Source: SAT2750 sp964476375
GTDB taxonomy: Bacteria; Planctomycetota; Planctomycetia; Pirellulales; Pirellulaceae
Direction: 5' to 3'
DNA length: 13,850 nt
Assembly: GCA_964476375.1 (NCBI GenBank)
Contig: CAYYZW010000125.1
Span: 1-13,850, forward strand
Part shown: in pieces, positions 6,971 through 13,850 of the stretch
How the letters are laid out: the number at the start of each line of letters is the position of its first letter
Position numbering within the stretch: position 1 is the first letter of the stretch
Program-made: the position numbers and the translations under genes
Notes under the pieces: generated by a model
The model's database searches: none
Seen by the model: the letters and a program-made list of their open reading frames with translations, nothing else
What the model was told of the DNA's origin: nothing

Positions 6971-8359
6971 CTATTTGCCACGCTCGCGAATGCGCCGCCT
7001 GATTGCCACGGTGATCGACTCATATGGCGAATCCAGGTTTCCGCGATCAAAGAGGGAATTGCGGAGAAACTCTGCGGCATCGGAGCCGATCGCACCGGTA
7101 AAGATATTTTGCAAATATCGGGCGCCGTGCGCGGGCACGCGAAGAAGGGCTGGGGCATAAAAGGACGGGTCCACCTGGCGTGCATGGATCACGCCCCAGT
7201 CATCGCGAAAGGCCTCGGCGGACTGGTCCCCCAGGACAAAGCCATCATCCGAGGACCACTGGACGGTGGAAACATGATTATTTTTCCCGTTGACTAATAA
7301 TCGCATTGCATGTGCCCCCAGTTGCGATGCATGAAAGCGGTCGAACAATAACGGCCGGCCCCCACGCTGGGTATGGCCCACCTTCCTGGTAAATATTGCC
7401 GCGGACGAATGGCTGTGGCCGCCAATCTCGCGAAACAGCGAATCCCCAAGCTGCTCGGAAAGGAGGGATTTGAGCCGTTCTGCAGCCCCGCTGAGGAGGA
7501 GATTTCCAGAAGGGTCGGTGGACACATGATGGGCGCCGAGCGCCTCGCCGGTCGAATCTACAATGCCCTCCCCGCAGACGATCACCACGTTCTGTTGCTG
7601 GCGATAGATTTCCTCGACGCGAGCCGCGACCAGTTCCATGTCCACCGGCGATTCGGGAACAAGCACGATATCTGGTTGCCCATAGGCAGCACCGATCGCG
7701 ATATACCCGGAATGGCGCCCCATCACCTCAATGATCGCGCCCCGTCGATGGCTTTCGGCCGTCGTTCGGATTCGGGTTACCCCCCCGGCGGCCACAAAGA
7801 CAGCCGTCGCGTAGCCGGGCGTGACATAATTTACGATACCCTCAAGATCAAGGGGATCGACGGCGGCAAGGGGGCGAGGAGCGAGGGTTGTAATCGCGTC
7901 CGGGCCCGGGTCGAGTCGAACCCAGCGCTTCGCTTCTCCGGCTTCGTTCAGGCCCAGGTCGTTGTCAATTGTCTTTGGAGCCAGGATACAGGGGAGGAGT
8001 GTGCTGATGGGCTGAATTGCATTCAGCGTCCCGTCCCCGCCAACACATACCAGGCCATCGAGCGAAAGGCGGGATATGGTGCGGGATGCCTGGGCAATAA
8101 GCGCCTCGTCCTCCGGGTGAACATAATGCCGCGATGCGCCGATGATGGACCCACCCCGGGCTGGATCGAGTTCCGGGATAATCGTGAAGCCCGGATTGAG
8201 GGGGACATGGGGGGCGGATGGTCCGACCAGCCCCTGGAATCCATTGAGGAGTCCGACAACTTCGACCTCTTCAACATTCGCCTGGGTGACGAGGCCATGC
8301 AGGGTGGCGTTGAGAGCAGGTGTGTCGCCACCTGCGGTTAAAACGGCAATACGTTTCAT
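6971..8359 (-). CDS. 6-phosphofructokinase, Gly/Lys donor-site type with an insertion
   Basis: This 462-residue cytoplasmic enzyme of the PfkA family phosphorylates fructose 6-phosphate to fructose 1,6-bisphosphate, using ATP or pyrophosphate. Visible motifs are the N-terminal AVLTAGGDTPALNA (residues 5-18), GGDGT (107-111), PKTIDND (128-134, catalytic Asp132), the substrate loop MGRHSGYIA (213-221) and GHTQRGGRP (328-336). Two positions decide the phosphoryl donor: that of E. coli Gly104 is Gly110 here, and that of E. coli Gly124 is Lys129. Asp plus Lys is the PPi pattern and Gly plus Gly the bacterial ATP pattern; Gly plus Lys is known in some ATP-dependent long-clade enzymes. A stretch of roughly 45 residues is inserted after TIDNDL (about 136-178), and about 60 residues extend the C-terminus. 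No Shine-Dalgarno precedes ATG 8359. It lies 160 bases before the dehydrogenase gene on the same strand. Confidence 0.92.
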   Translation of the reverse strand: MKRIAVLTAGGDTPALNATLHGLVTQANVEEVEVVGLLNGFQGLVGPSAPHVPLNPGFTIIPELDPARGGSIIGASRHYVHPEDEALIAQASRTISRLSLDGLVCVGGDGTLNAIQPISTLLPCILAPKTIDNDLGLNEAGEAKRWVRLDPGPDAITTLAPRPLAAVDPLDLEGIVNYVTPGYATAVFVAAGGVTRIRTTAESHRRGAIIEVMGRHSGYIAIGAAYGQPDIVLVPESPVDMELVAARVEEIYRQQQNVVIVCGEGIVDSTGEALGAHHVSTDPSGNLLLSGAAERLKSLLSEQLGDSLFREIGGHSHSSAAIFTRKVGHTQRGGRPLLFDRFHASQLGAHAMRLLVNGKNNHVSTVQWSSDDGFVLGDQSAEAFRDDWGVIHARQVDPSFYAPALLRVPAHGARYLQNIFTGAIGSDAAEFLRNSLFDRGNLDSPYESITVAIRRRIRERGK

Positions 8360-8415
8360 CGGGTATTACGACAACCGAAAAAGGAAGGGTGTCCGCACAA
8401 CAGCCGCAGAAAGTT

Positions 8416-8427
8416 ACGTGGTCACGT
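8416..8427. promoter_or_regulatory. possible operator palindrome between pfk and the plus-strand cluster
   Basis: ACGTG-GT-CACGT has perfect five-base arms around a two-base centre. It lies in the 234-base divergent gap (8360-8593) between the phosphofructokinase gene and the plus-strand cluster, where a shared regulator could bind. No flanking -35/-10 elements are convincing. The motif is short and may be chance. Confidence 0.25.
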
Positions 8428-8444
8428 CAATCGTGGGAAAGGAT

Positions 8445-8494
8445 AGCAGGCCCCCCGGGGAGGGACAACACGGTCCTGGAGGGGGCGGGCTGCT
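8445..8494. other. GC-rich bulged hairpin in the divergent gap
   Basis: AGCAGGCCCCC (8445-8455) can pair with GGGGGC (8481-8486) and, after a three-base bulge, with CTGCT (8490-8494), giving 11 pairs around a 25-base loop. No T-run follows on either strand, so it is not a standard terminator. It could be a leader structure for the plus-strand mRNA or a product of local GC richness. Confidence 0.2.
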
Positions 8495-8579
8495 GCCGAG
8501 CTGAAAGACCGCCTAGCAAAAATATAGCCGTCCACGCACAATAGCGGGATCGTTTCATAAAACACAGCAGAAGAATAAC

Positions 8580-8585
8580 GAAGGG
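8580..8585 (+). promoter_or_regulatory. ribosome binding site of the small membrane protein gene
   Basis: GAAGGG lies eight bases before ATG 8594, a good Shine-Dalgarno that confirms this start. Confidence 0.55.
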
Positions 8586-8593
8586 TAGAAAAT

Positions 8594-9064
8594 ATGAAAA
8601 ATCACACACTGTCATTCGGGCTCGCGTTGGTCATCATCGGGATCTTCGGATACTCCTATTATTCCCCACATTCTTTGACCGCGCTGATTCCGGCCGGGTT
8701 CGGCCTTGCCTTGTTGCTGACCGGGCTCTGCGCTGCCAAGCAGGGCTGCCACAAACATGCCATGCACGCCGCGGCCATGATTGCGTTGATTGGTACGATC
8801 GGGGCCGGTGTGATGGCCGGCAAGGGCCTGGCGTCCGGAACGTCGGCGGACGACGGATCCATTGACGGGAGTGTTTTGATGCAAGCCCTGATGGCCCTGG
8901 TCTGCCTGGTCTTTGTTGTTTTATGCATCCAGTCGTTCAAGGCAGCTCGTGGGGGCCTGGCATCGGCCGGCGGCGAGGAGAGCGATGCCGGGGATGGCGA
9001 GCCTGCCGGCCAGGAGGCCGAGGAGACATCTCAAGCAGCAAACGAGGGCGATGATGACGAATGA
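8594..9064 (+). CDS. four-helix membrane protein with acidic tail, unknown function
   Basis: No family is recognised for this 156-residue protein. Four hydrophobic segments are visible (about residues 6-24, 28-46, 57-76 and 94-114). The loop between helices 2 and 3 reads CAAKQGCHKHAMH and is rich in Cys and His. A strongly acidic, Ala/Gly/Glu-rich tail (about 121-156, ending DDDE) is probably disordered and cytoplasmic. The general shape, a short tandem of hydrophobic hairpins, resembles small conserved membrane proteins of planctomycetes, but I cannot name one. ATG 8594 has GAAGGG eight bases upstream. The last 11 bases overlap the next gene, so the two are probably co-transcribed and translationally coupled; this gene is the first of the plus-strand cluster. 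The Cys/His loop could bind metal, but only as a guess. Confidence 0.75.
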   Translation: MKNHTLSFGLALVIIGIFGYSYYSPHSLTALIPAGFGLALLLTGLCAAKQGCHKHAMHAAAMIALIGTIGAGVMAGKGLASGTSADDGSIDGSVLMQALMALVCLVFVVLCIQSFKAARGGLASAGGEESDAGDGEPAGQEAEETSQAANEGDDDE

Positions 9065-10487
9065 GAGCTGTCCTCCAGGCATGGTCGGCATTACCGTTAT
9101 GCCGGAATACTACCAGGACCGTTCGATCGACGAGGTCCTGGAAAACCTCGTGGTCCGCGCCAGGGCGAGCGCCGTTACCACCTCGCCGTACGTGATGGCC
9201 CCGGTTCCGGAAGGCAGCGGCCAACGCGAACCACCCATTGATGCGGGGGCAGGAAAGGTCCGCTTACTGGACCGGCCGCTGTGGGGCCGGCGAGAGTTAT
9301 GGGTGGAAACCTCCCCAAGTTTTGTCGCAGATCGCCAGCTGTATGCAGACGGCCCCTATCAGCCCCCGGCTGCGGATGAGTTAACAGCCTCGGAAGGCGA
9401 CATTGTCGGCCGATTTCTCGACGCAGCCGGCGAGGCAGGGGTCAGGACCTACCTCCAGGTACAAGCCGCGATTCCCCCGGGGTACCGCGTTCAGTTCGGC
9501 GGCGCCCGTGAAAGCGACATGCCCCTTTTGCCCAATGGGAAGCCGCCGGCCAATCGAGTTGCGGCAACTGCCTCGCTGGGCGTCGCGGCCATCCTGTCCT
9601 ACCAGCGAGCATTGATAACGGATCTTGTCAGGCAGTACCCGCAGGTAGACGGGATTCGGTTTGATTGGCCCGAGTACCCCCCCTATGAATGGGATTCCAT
9701 TTTCACGGATTTCAATCCCGCTGCCGGCGAGTTAGCCGGGCAGCTCGGCCTGGATTTTGAAGGCATCCGAACGGAGGTTGGCCGCGTGCATAATCTTTTT
9801 GCCGGGGAAGTCGACGACGGGATGGTTGGGGATGCGATTGAAACTGCCACGGCGGCAACCCTCCGGGAATGGGTCGAGGCAGCCAGCCCCCTGCTTGCGG
9901 ATTGGCTCAGCCTGAAGAGGGCATTAAGCGTGAATCTTCTCCGGTCATTCCGGCAGGCGATGGATGATGCAGGACGTGAAGACATGGAACTTGTGGCCCA
10001 TGCTTTCCCGCCTCCCTGGTCCGATCTTTCCGGTGTCGACTTTTCCGCATGCTCGAATACGATTGGTCATTTCTGCGTGAAGCTTTACGGGATGCACTGG
10101 CTGATGATGTTGCGTTCCTACGCAGACCAGTTGCTGGAAAACAACCCCGGGTTAACAGAAAAGGTGGTGCTGGGCGCCCTGTACCGTTTATTTGACGTCA
10201 GTGAAGGTCCCCCTCCGACCACACTCCAGCAGGTCAAGTACCCATCCCCGGATGACCCGCACCCCGGCGAGGCTTCCGTCCGGGAACGAAAGATTGCCAC
10301 AGCGAGGGATGCGGCCGGGGAGATTCCTGTAGTCGCACTGGAACACGGTTACGGGCCGCCCGCAGACTTTGCCAGGCGCATTGAAACCGCCTACCGTGCG
10401 AGTGGAAACCGGATATGGATTAACCGGTATGGTTATCTTTCGGATGAAAAGTTGGCCACGATCGGGGGCCTCTCGCCTGGGGAGTAA
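9054..10487 (+). CDS. cytoplasmic TIM-barrel glycoside-hydrolase-like protein
   Basis: This 477-residue protein has no signal peptide or membrane segment. The N-terminus reads GITVMPEYYQDRSIDEVLENL, a barrel-type strand and helix. EAGVRTYLQVQAAIPPGY (128-145) and VDGIRFDWPEYPPY (198-211) match the pattern of putative glycoside hydrolases (GHL10/DUF4015-like), in which an acidic residue ends the strand of a 'VDGIxFD' motif. Asp204 and Glu207 are candidate catalytic residues. Later strand-like pieces include MELVAHAFPPPWSDLSGVDF, KVVLGALYRLFDVS and NRIWINRYGYLS near the end, which looks like a complete barrel. ATG 9054 is chosen because GAGGG (9044-9048) lies at five bases; ATG 9051 is the alternative. 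It overlaps the preceding gene by 11 bases, and its TAA shares a base with the next ATG (TAATG, 10485-10489). The fold is likely; the reaction is unknown, and a non-enzymatic role is possible. Confidence 0.78.
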   Translation: MTNESCPPGMVGITVMPEYYQDRSIDEVLENLVVRARASAVTTSPYVMAPVPEGSGQREPPIDAGAGKVRLLDRPLWGRRELWVETSPSFVADRQLYADGPYQPPAADELTASEGDIVGRFLDAAGEAGVRTYLQVQAAIPPGYRVQFGGARESDMPLLPNGKPPANRVAATASLGVAAILSYQRALITDLVRQYPQVDGIRFDWPEYPPYEWDSIFTDFNPAAGELAGQLGLDFEGIRTEVGRVHNLFAGEVDDGMVGDAIETATAATLREWVEAASPLLADWLSLKRALSVNLLRSFRQAMDDAGREDMELVAHAFPPPWSDLSGVDFSACSNTIGHFCVKLYGMHWLMMLRSYADQLLENNPGLTEKVVLGALYRLFDVSEGPPPTTLQQVKYPSPDDPHPGEASVRERKIATARDAAGEIPVVALEHGYGPPADFARRIETAYRASGNRIWINRYGYLSDEKLATIGGLSPGE

Positions 10488-10489
10488 TG
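10485..10489 (+). promoter_or_regulatory. TAATG stop-start junction
   Basis: The stop of the TIM-barrel gene and the start of the membrane protein gene share one base. No strong Shine-Dalgarno precedes this ATG apart from GGGGAG at 10479-10484, very close to it. Reinitiation by the same ribosomes would give coupled, near-stoichiometric expression. Confidence 0.55.
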
Positions 10490-12241
10490 CCAATCGTCAA
10501 GCAACCAGCCAGGGCGACCCGGAACGAAGCGTCTCGCGGACGCACGCTCCCGGACCCCCCAGCTTCCCCCGGCGACGGACGGTGTGTTCCCTGGCATGCC
10601 GGCTTTCTTCTTTTTGTTGGGGCACTCGGTTGGTTCCGGATGGTCAATTCCGATATATGGTGGCACCTGCGCACTGGACAATTGATTGTTGAGCAGTGGC
10701 GGATACCGGCCACCGACTGGTACACCTATACAAACCCGGACGCGCCCTGGGTTGATTTGCACTGGATATTCCAGGTCGTCGCCTCGATGATCTATTCTGT
10801 TGGAGGATCCGGGGGCCTGGTGGTGGCAAAATGCCTGGTCGGGGTAACGGCCTTTCTGGCGCTTGTGTCCATCCGAAAACGGAATTGGAATGCAGCGGTG
10901 GGAGTCCTTTGCTGGATCATTCCGGCTGTCATATTCTCCGGCCGATTCCTGGTCAGGCCGGAGGTCGTTTCGATCCTGCTGCTCGCAGCAACATTGTTTG
11001 TCCTCCATGCGGCGGAAAAACGTCCTCGGCTGTTATGGTTACTTCCCCTTATCCAGGTGGTATGGGTGAATACCCAGTCATTATTCATTCTCCAGTGGGT
11101 CGTCCTGGCGGCCTATAGCGTGGATGCGGCAATTGGATCGCGCCTGGCCAGCAAACGCGCCATGCCCGTATCGTGTCGTCGCTGGACGGGAATTATGATC
11201 GTGACATCGATCGCTACCCTTTGTAATCCGTATGGGGTTCGCGGCGCTTTATTCCCAGCAACCATTTTTGCGAAGGTCCGCGGGCCCGATCGGGAGTTTT
11301 ACCATGCCTTTGCGGCGGAACTGAAAGGCCCGCTCGATCTGGTCGGGGAATATGGGCTTTTCCGGGTGCTTGCGCAGCCCACGAGCTTACTCTTGCTCCT
11401 CCTGTTTGCGGCGGCCTTCACGGTGACAGTGATCCGCTGGAAACGAGGCGACCTGGAAATATTTCGTAGCCTTTTACTGCTTGGGTTTGCTTACCTGGCA
11501 CTCAAGATGACGCGCAATAGCGCCCTCTTTGCAGTAATTGGCGGATATACCCTTCGCTGGAACCTTGGTTCCCTGATGGAATCCGTGGAACGACAGGGAA
11601 GGCCCTTTTTGCGCCGCGGCATACCCCTTGTGGCGACCGGTATCCTGGTTGCCGGAATGACGTATACGCTCTCGGGAAAATACCATTCCGACATGCGGGT
11701 CCTTCCTCCTCGTGACTTCGGCCTTGGTGAAAGTGACTGGTACCCACATGAAGCGGCCGGGCATTTATTGGACGCTGGCATGCCGGGGGAAGTGTATGCA
11801 CAACATCTCGGTGTGGCGGCCGTCTGCATCCACCACGCAAGTCCTCCTCGCCACGTTTTCGTGGACGCTCGCCTTGAAACCAACACCCGCCATGTTCTGG
11901 AGAAATACAAGTCGATCAGTGAAGGGCTGGGCATGGGAGAGGAGTCTGCGCTTCGTCTGCTGACGGATAAACAGGATGCTTTCAAGTGGCCAGCGATCAT
12001 CATCGCCAACAGTGAATTGGTGGCTCGGCCCCGGATGCTTGGAGTACTCGCCGGCCACAAGGACTGGGTATGCGGCTACAGTCGCCGGCCCGCTGGCCTT
12101 GACGCGAGTGTGGCGAGCCGAGGTTATGTGGGTGGCGCTAGTATTTTCGTCGCAAAGAAACGGCAGACAAAAGAGGGACTTTCCCGAGCGGATACGCGGT
12201 GGCTTTTCGTCCTGATGCGAAAACTCCACCGCGGGTACTAA
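10487..12241 (+). CDS. polytopic membrane protein, GT-C glycosyltransferase-like
   Basis: This 584-residue inner-membrane protein has about 9-11 hydrophobic helices over residues 37-400, then a soluble C-terminal domain (about 400-560). After the first helix comes DIWWHLRTGQ (56-65), followed by PATDWYTYTNPDAPWVDLHWIFQ. An acidic residue in the first outer loop followed by an amphipathic segment is the layout of GT-C transferases (PMT/ArnT type), which use polyprenyl-phosphate sugars. The C-terminal part (EAAGHLLDAGMPGEVYAQ, HVFVDARLETN) matches a conserved type of planctomycete and verrucomicrobial membrane protein, generally annotated as hypothetical. The long polar N-terminus (1-36) is probably cytoplasmic. 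It is coupled to the TIM-barrel gene by TAATG. A role in glycan or envelope synthesis is inference; transferase activity is untested and the second acidic GT-C motif is not obvious. Confidence 0.85.
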   Translation: MPIVKQPARATRNEASRGRTLPDPPASPGDGRCVPWHAGFLLFVGALGWFRMVNSDIWWHLRTGQLIVEQWRIPATDWYTYTNPDAPWVDLHWIFQVVASMIYSVGGSGGLVVAKCLVGVTAFLALVSIRKRNWNAAVGVLCWIIPAVIFSGRFLVRPEVVSILLLAATLFVLHAAEKRPRLLWLLPLIQVVWVNTQSLFILQWVVLAAYSVDAAIGSRLASKRAMPVSCRRWTGIMIVTSIATLCNPYGVRGALFPATIFAKVRGPDREFYHAFAAELKGPLDLVGEYGLFRVLAQPTSLLLLLLFAAAFTVTVIRWKRGDLEIFRSLLLLGFAYLALKMTRNSALFAVIGGYTLRWNLGSLMESVERQGRPFLRRGIPLVATGILVAGMTYTLSGKYHSDMRVLPPRDFGLGESDWYPHEAAGHLLDAGMPGEVYAQHLGVAAVCIHHASPPRHVFVDARLETNTRHVLEKYKSISEGLGMGEESALRLLTDKQDAFKWPAIIIANSELVARPRMLGVLAGHKDWVCGYSRRPAGLDASVASRGYVGGASIFVAKKRQTKEGLSRADTRWLFVLMRKLHRGY

Positions 12242-12279
12242 AATAGCGTAAAATGGGTTTCGAACGCCCTGTTTTGCTG

Positions 12280-12285
12280 AAGGAG
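12280..12285 (+). promoter_or_regulatory. strong ribosome binding site of the PQQ-propeller gene
   Basis: AAGGAG lies eight bases before GTG 12294, the strongest Shine-Dalgarno in the window. It fixes the GTG start, rather than ATG 12318, which would lose the first eight residues. Confidence 0.65.
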
Positions 12286-12293
12286 AAGATTTC

Positions 12294-13376
12294 GTGAAAC
12301 CGCCAGGCCTGCCCATCATGAAGTGCCTATACCTGTTTGCCTGTTTCGCGGGGTATTGTACCGGACTCCTGTCTGACGACTGGTTAACCTATCGTCACGA
12401 CCCCTCAAGGAGTGGGGTGAGCAGGGAAAATATCGAGGCCCACCGTTTGTCACCGATCTGGACATGGCAGTCTCCATTGCCACCGGCCAGCGCATGGTCC
12501 GGGCCGGCAAAATGGGACGCTTATTCCGGGATTCGCGGTTTAAGCGCGATGAGAAATTACGATCCGGTATTTTCCGTTATCGCCACGGATCGCCGCGTCT
12601 ATTTCGGTTCATCGGCCGATGATTCCGTTCGTTGCCTTGACCTGGAAAACGGGGAGGTTCTCTGGACCTTTACGGCGGATGGCCCGATCCGGATCGCCCC
12701 ATGCTTTTCGTATGGCAAACTTTATTTCGGGTCGGATGATGGGAATGCATATTGCCTGAATGCGGACAATGGGGCGATGGTCTGGAAGGTCCATGCCGCC
12801 CAACTGGCTGGCGGTGATTCTGCCGAGGGACCGGAACGTTCACGGCTGATCATGAATAATGGTCGCGGGATACCGTACTGGCCGGTTCGCAGCGGCGTGA
12901 CCGTCGTGGACGATATCGCATACTTTGCGGCCTCGATGCTGCCGTGGAAGAAGTCCTACCTCTGTGCTGTCGATGCGGCGACCGGGGAGAGAACGAGCGA
13001 TAAACATTACATCGAAACCCTTACAGGCCAGACGATGGAGGGTGCGATGGCCGTCAGTCCGAACCGGCTGGTGGTGCCCCAGGGGCGCGTGGCGCCAGTA
13101 CTTTTTAGTCGTTCCGACGGCAGCAGCCTCGGGTCATTGAAGGGAGGCGGGGGCTGTTTTGTTGTTGTTTCGCCGGCCGGTTCGGTGTTCCATGGTCCCG
13201 GGAATAAAACGGGCTGGATTACATCGAGCGAGGCAAAGACGCGGGAGACGATCGCCACGTACGAGGGAGGGAATGTCCTCTGCCTTGACGGGGACGAATC
13301 CGTCCTGCTGACCAACAAGTATCTGGCAGCGACCAATTACCGGGAAAAGAAACTGCTCTGGAAGGTCGAGTCCTAA
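12294..13376 (+). CDS. secreted PQQ-like beta-propeller protein, part before premature stop
   Basis: The first 360 codons encode an exported propeller of the PQQ-binding-like/BamB-like type common in planctomycetes, either a scaffold or a redox enzyme. Residues 1-27 form a signal peptide (KCLYLFACFAGYCTGLLS), followed by WLTYRHDPSRSGVS, the usual opening of this family. Blade repeats are seen at 102-125 (VYFGSSADDSVRCLDLENG, EVLWTF), 143-166 (LYFGSDDGNAYCLNADNG, MVWKV) and 208-231 (AYFAAS, LCAVDAATGE), and the blade ending KKLLWKVES is cut off by TAA 13374-13376. The same frame continues after this stop with homologous blade sequence (see the 13377 entry), so the gene is broken or recoded; 360 residues is short for a closed propeller of this type. 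The start is GTG 12294 with AAGGAG at eight bases. It lies 52 bases after the GT-C-like gene, probably in the same unit. PQQ binding itself is unproven. Confidence 0.82.
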   Translation: MKPPGLPIMKCLYLFACFAGYCTGLLSDDWLTYRHDPSRSGVSRENIEAHRLSPIWTWQSPLPPASAWSGPAKWDAYSGIRGLSAMRNYDPVFSVIATDRRVYFGSSADDSVRCLDLENGEVLWTFTADGPIRIAPCFSYGKLYFGSDDGNAYCLNADNGAMVWKVHAAQLAGGDSAEGPERSRLIMNNGRGIPYWPVRSGVTVVDDIAYFAASMLPWKKSYLCAVDAATGERTSDKHYIETLTGQTMEGAMAVSPNRLVVPQGRVAPVLFSRSDGSSLGSLKGGGGCFVVVSPAGSVFHGPGNKTGWITSSEAKTRETIATYEGGNVLCLDGDESVLLTNKYLAATNYREKKLLWKVES

Positions 13377-13850
13377 ACACCTCATGCACTTGTTCTCTCA
13401 CAAATTGTCGCACTCTGTGGTTGACTAGATCAGATTGTGGCTTACGACCGCACAAACGGCCAGACACTATGGAGGGGGGTTGTCGAGGGAGGGGTCTATG
13501 ATATCGCCATTTCACACGGGAAGGTGCTTGTCAGCACCGACACCGGGCAGGTGACCTGTTTCGCGGCCGGGGGGGCGGTTTCCGCGATCCCGCCGGACGT
13601 GCCCGATGAAGCCCCGCCCGCCGAGATCCAGGCGTCCACCACGCCGGGTATCGTGCATCAATGGAGTTTCCATCCGGCGCTTTCCGTGGGGGGAAAGAGC
13701 AGGGACCTGGTTGGAGGATCCCATTTTCCGATCCCGCGCGAGGTCCAATATGAACAAACGGGAGAATGGGTGTCGCTGGACATGACGGCCGATCCGATGA
13801 CGATCACGGCGTTTGATCGATACCAGGACGCGAAGCTGCCGGCCAGGAAT
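13377..13850 (+). pseudogene. in-frame 3' continuation of the PQQ-propeller gene beyond two stops, partial at edge
   Basis: This is the same frame as the CDS at 12294. Between TAA 13374 and TGA 13422 the frame reads TPHALVLSQIVALCG, and after TGA it reads LDQIVAYDRTNGQTLW. With the stops treated as residues, this has the right length and character for a propeller inter-blade segment (compare the usual 'ALxLAGDxLFAGGxDxVxAYD'). Two more blade strands follow (VYDIAISHGKVLVSTDTG, QVTCFA). Then comes a Pro/Ala linker (PPDVPDEAPPAEIQA) and a new domain starting HQWSFHPALSVGG...DLVGGSHF, which looks like a LamG/concanavalin-type lectin. From 13425 it is open for 142 codons to the right edge. This is either a recently inactivated gene, a readthrough product, or a sequencing error. 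No own start or ribosome binding site is evident, so independent expression is unlikely. Confidence 0.7.

Noticed and set aside
7373..8341. 322-codon open frame on the plus strand opposite the phosphofructokinase gene
   Set aside because: It is antisense to a gene with clear PFK motifs, has no recognisable domain or ribosome binding site, and long antisense frames are common in GC-rich coding DNA.
13377..13424. Small insertion element interrupting the propeller gene
   Set aside because: The segment has no terminal inverted repeats or target duplication, keeps the frame, and its translation resembles propeller sequence, so nonsense changes explain it better.

Overview
The window looks like chromosome of a moderately GC-rich bacterium of the PVC group, most likely a planctomycete. 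The main evidence is a secreted DUF1080 / ThuA / NPCBM / 'membrane-bound dehydrogenase' (TIGR02604) / HEAT protein next to a TIGR02603-type CxxCH c-type cytochrome, a combination typical of Planctomycetota and Verrucomicrobiota. A secreted beta-helix protein, a PQQ-like beta-propeller protein and a large 'DxWWHLxTG' membrane protein fit the same group. I see no tRNA, rRNA, CRISPR array or insertion sequence.

Layout. The left edge holds the N-terminal half of a secreted beta-helix protein on the minus strand (2-514). It is divergent from a TerC-family membrane protein (702-1478, plus); the 187-base gap between them carries an 11-base direct repeat. A minus-strand cluster follows, here in transcription order: an atypical 6-phosphofructokinase (8359-6971), the 1319-residue multidomain secreted protein (6810-2851), a secreted cytochrome c with HEAT-like helices (2834-1680), and a 71-residue membrane-anchored protein (1683-1468). 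The last two overlap by ATGA, and the small gene's end overlaps the terC end by 11 bases.

On the plus strand, a second cluster starts at 8594: a four-helix membrane protein, a cytoplasmic TIM-barrel-like glycoside-hydrolase-like protein, a GT-C-like polytopic membrane protein and a secreted PQQ-like propeller protein. The first three are joined by an 11-base overlap and a TAATG junction. The propeller gene has its own AAGGAG ribosome binding site. Its frame is interrupted by TAA (13374) and TGA (13422), yet the homologous reading continues in the same frame to the right edge.

How the genes may work together (inference): the minus-strand cluster looks like an extracytoplasmic module for sugars. 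A DUF1080/ThuA protein (families linked to 3-keto-sugar chemistry) is fused to a dehydrogenase-like propeller, and the usual heme domain is supplied by a separate exported cytochrome. The plus-strand cluster may concern envelope glycans, but no substrate can be read from the sequence.
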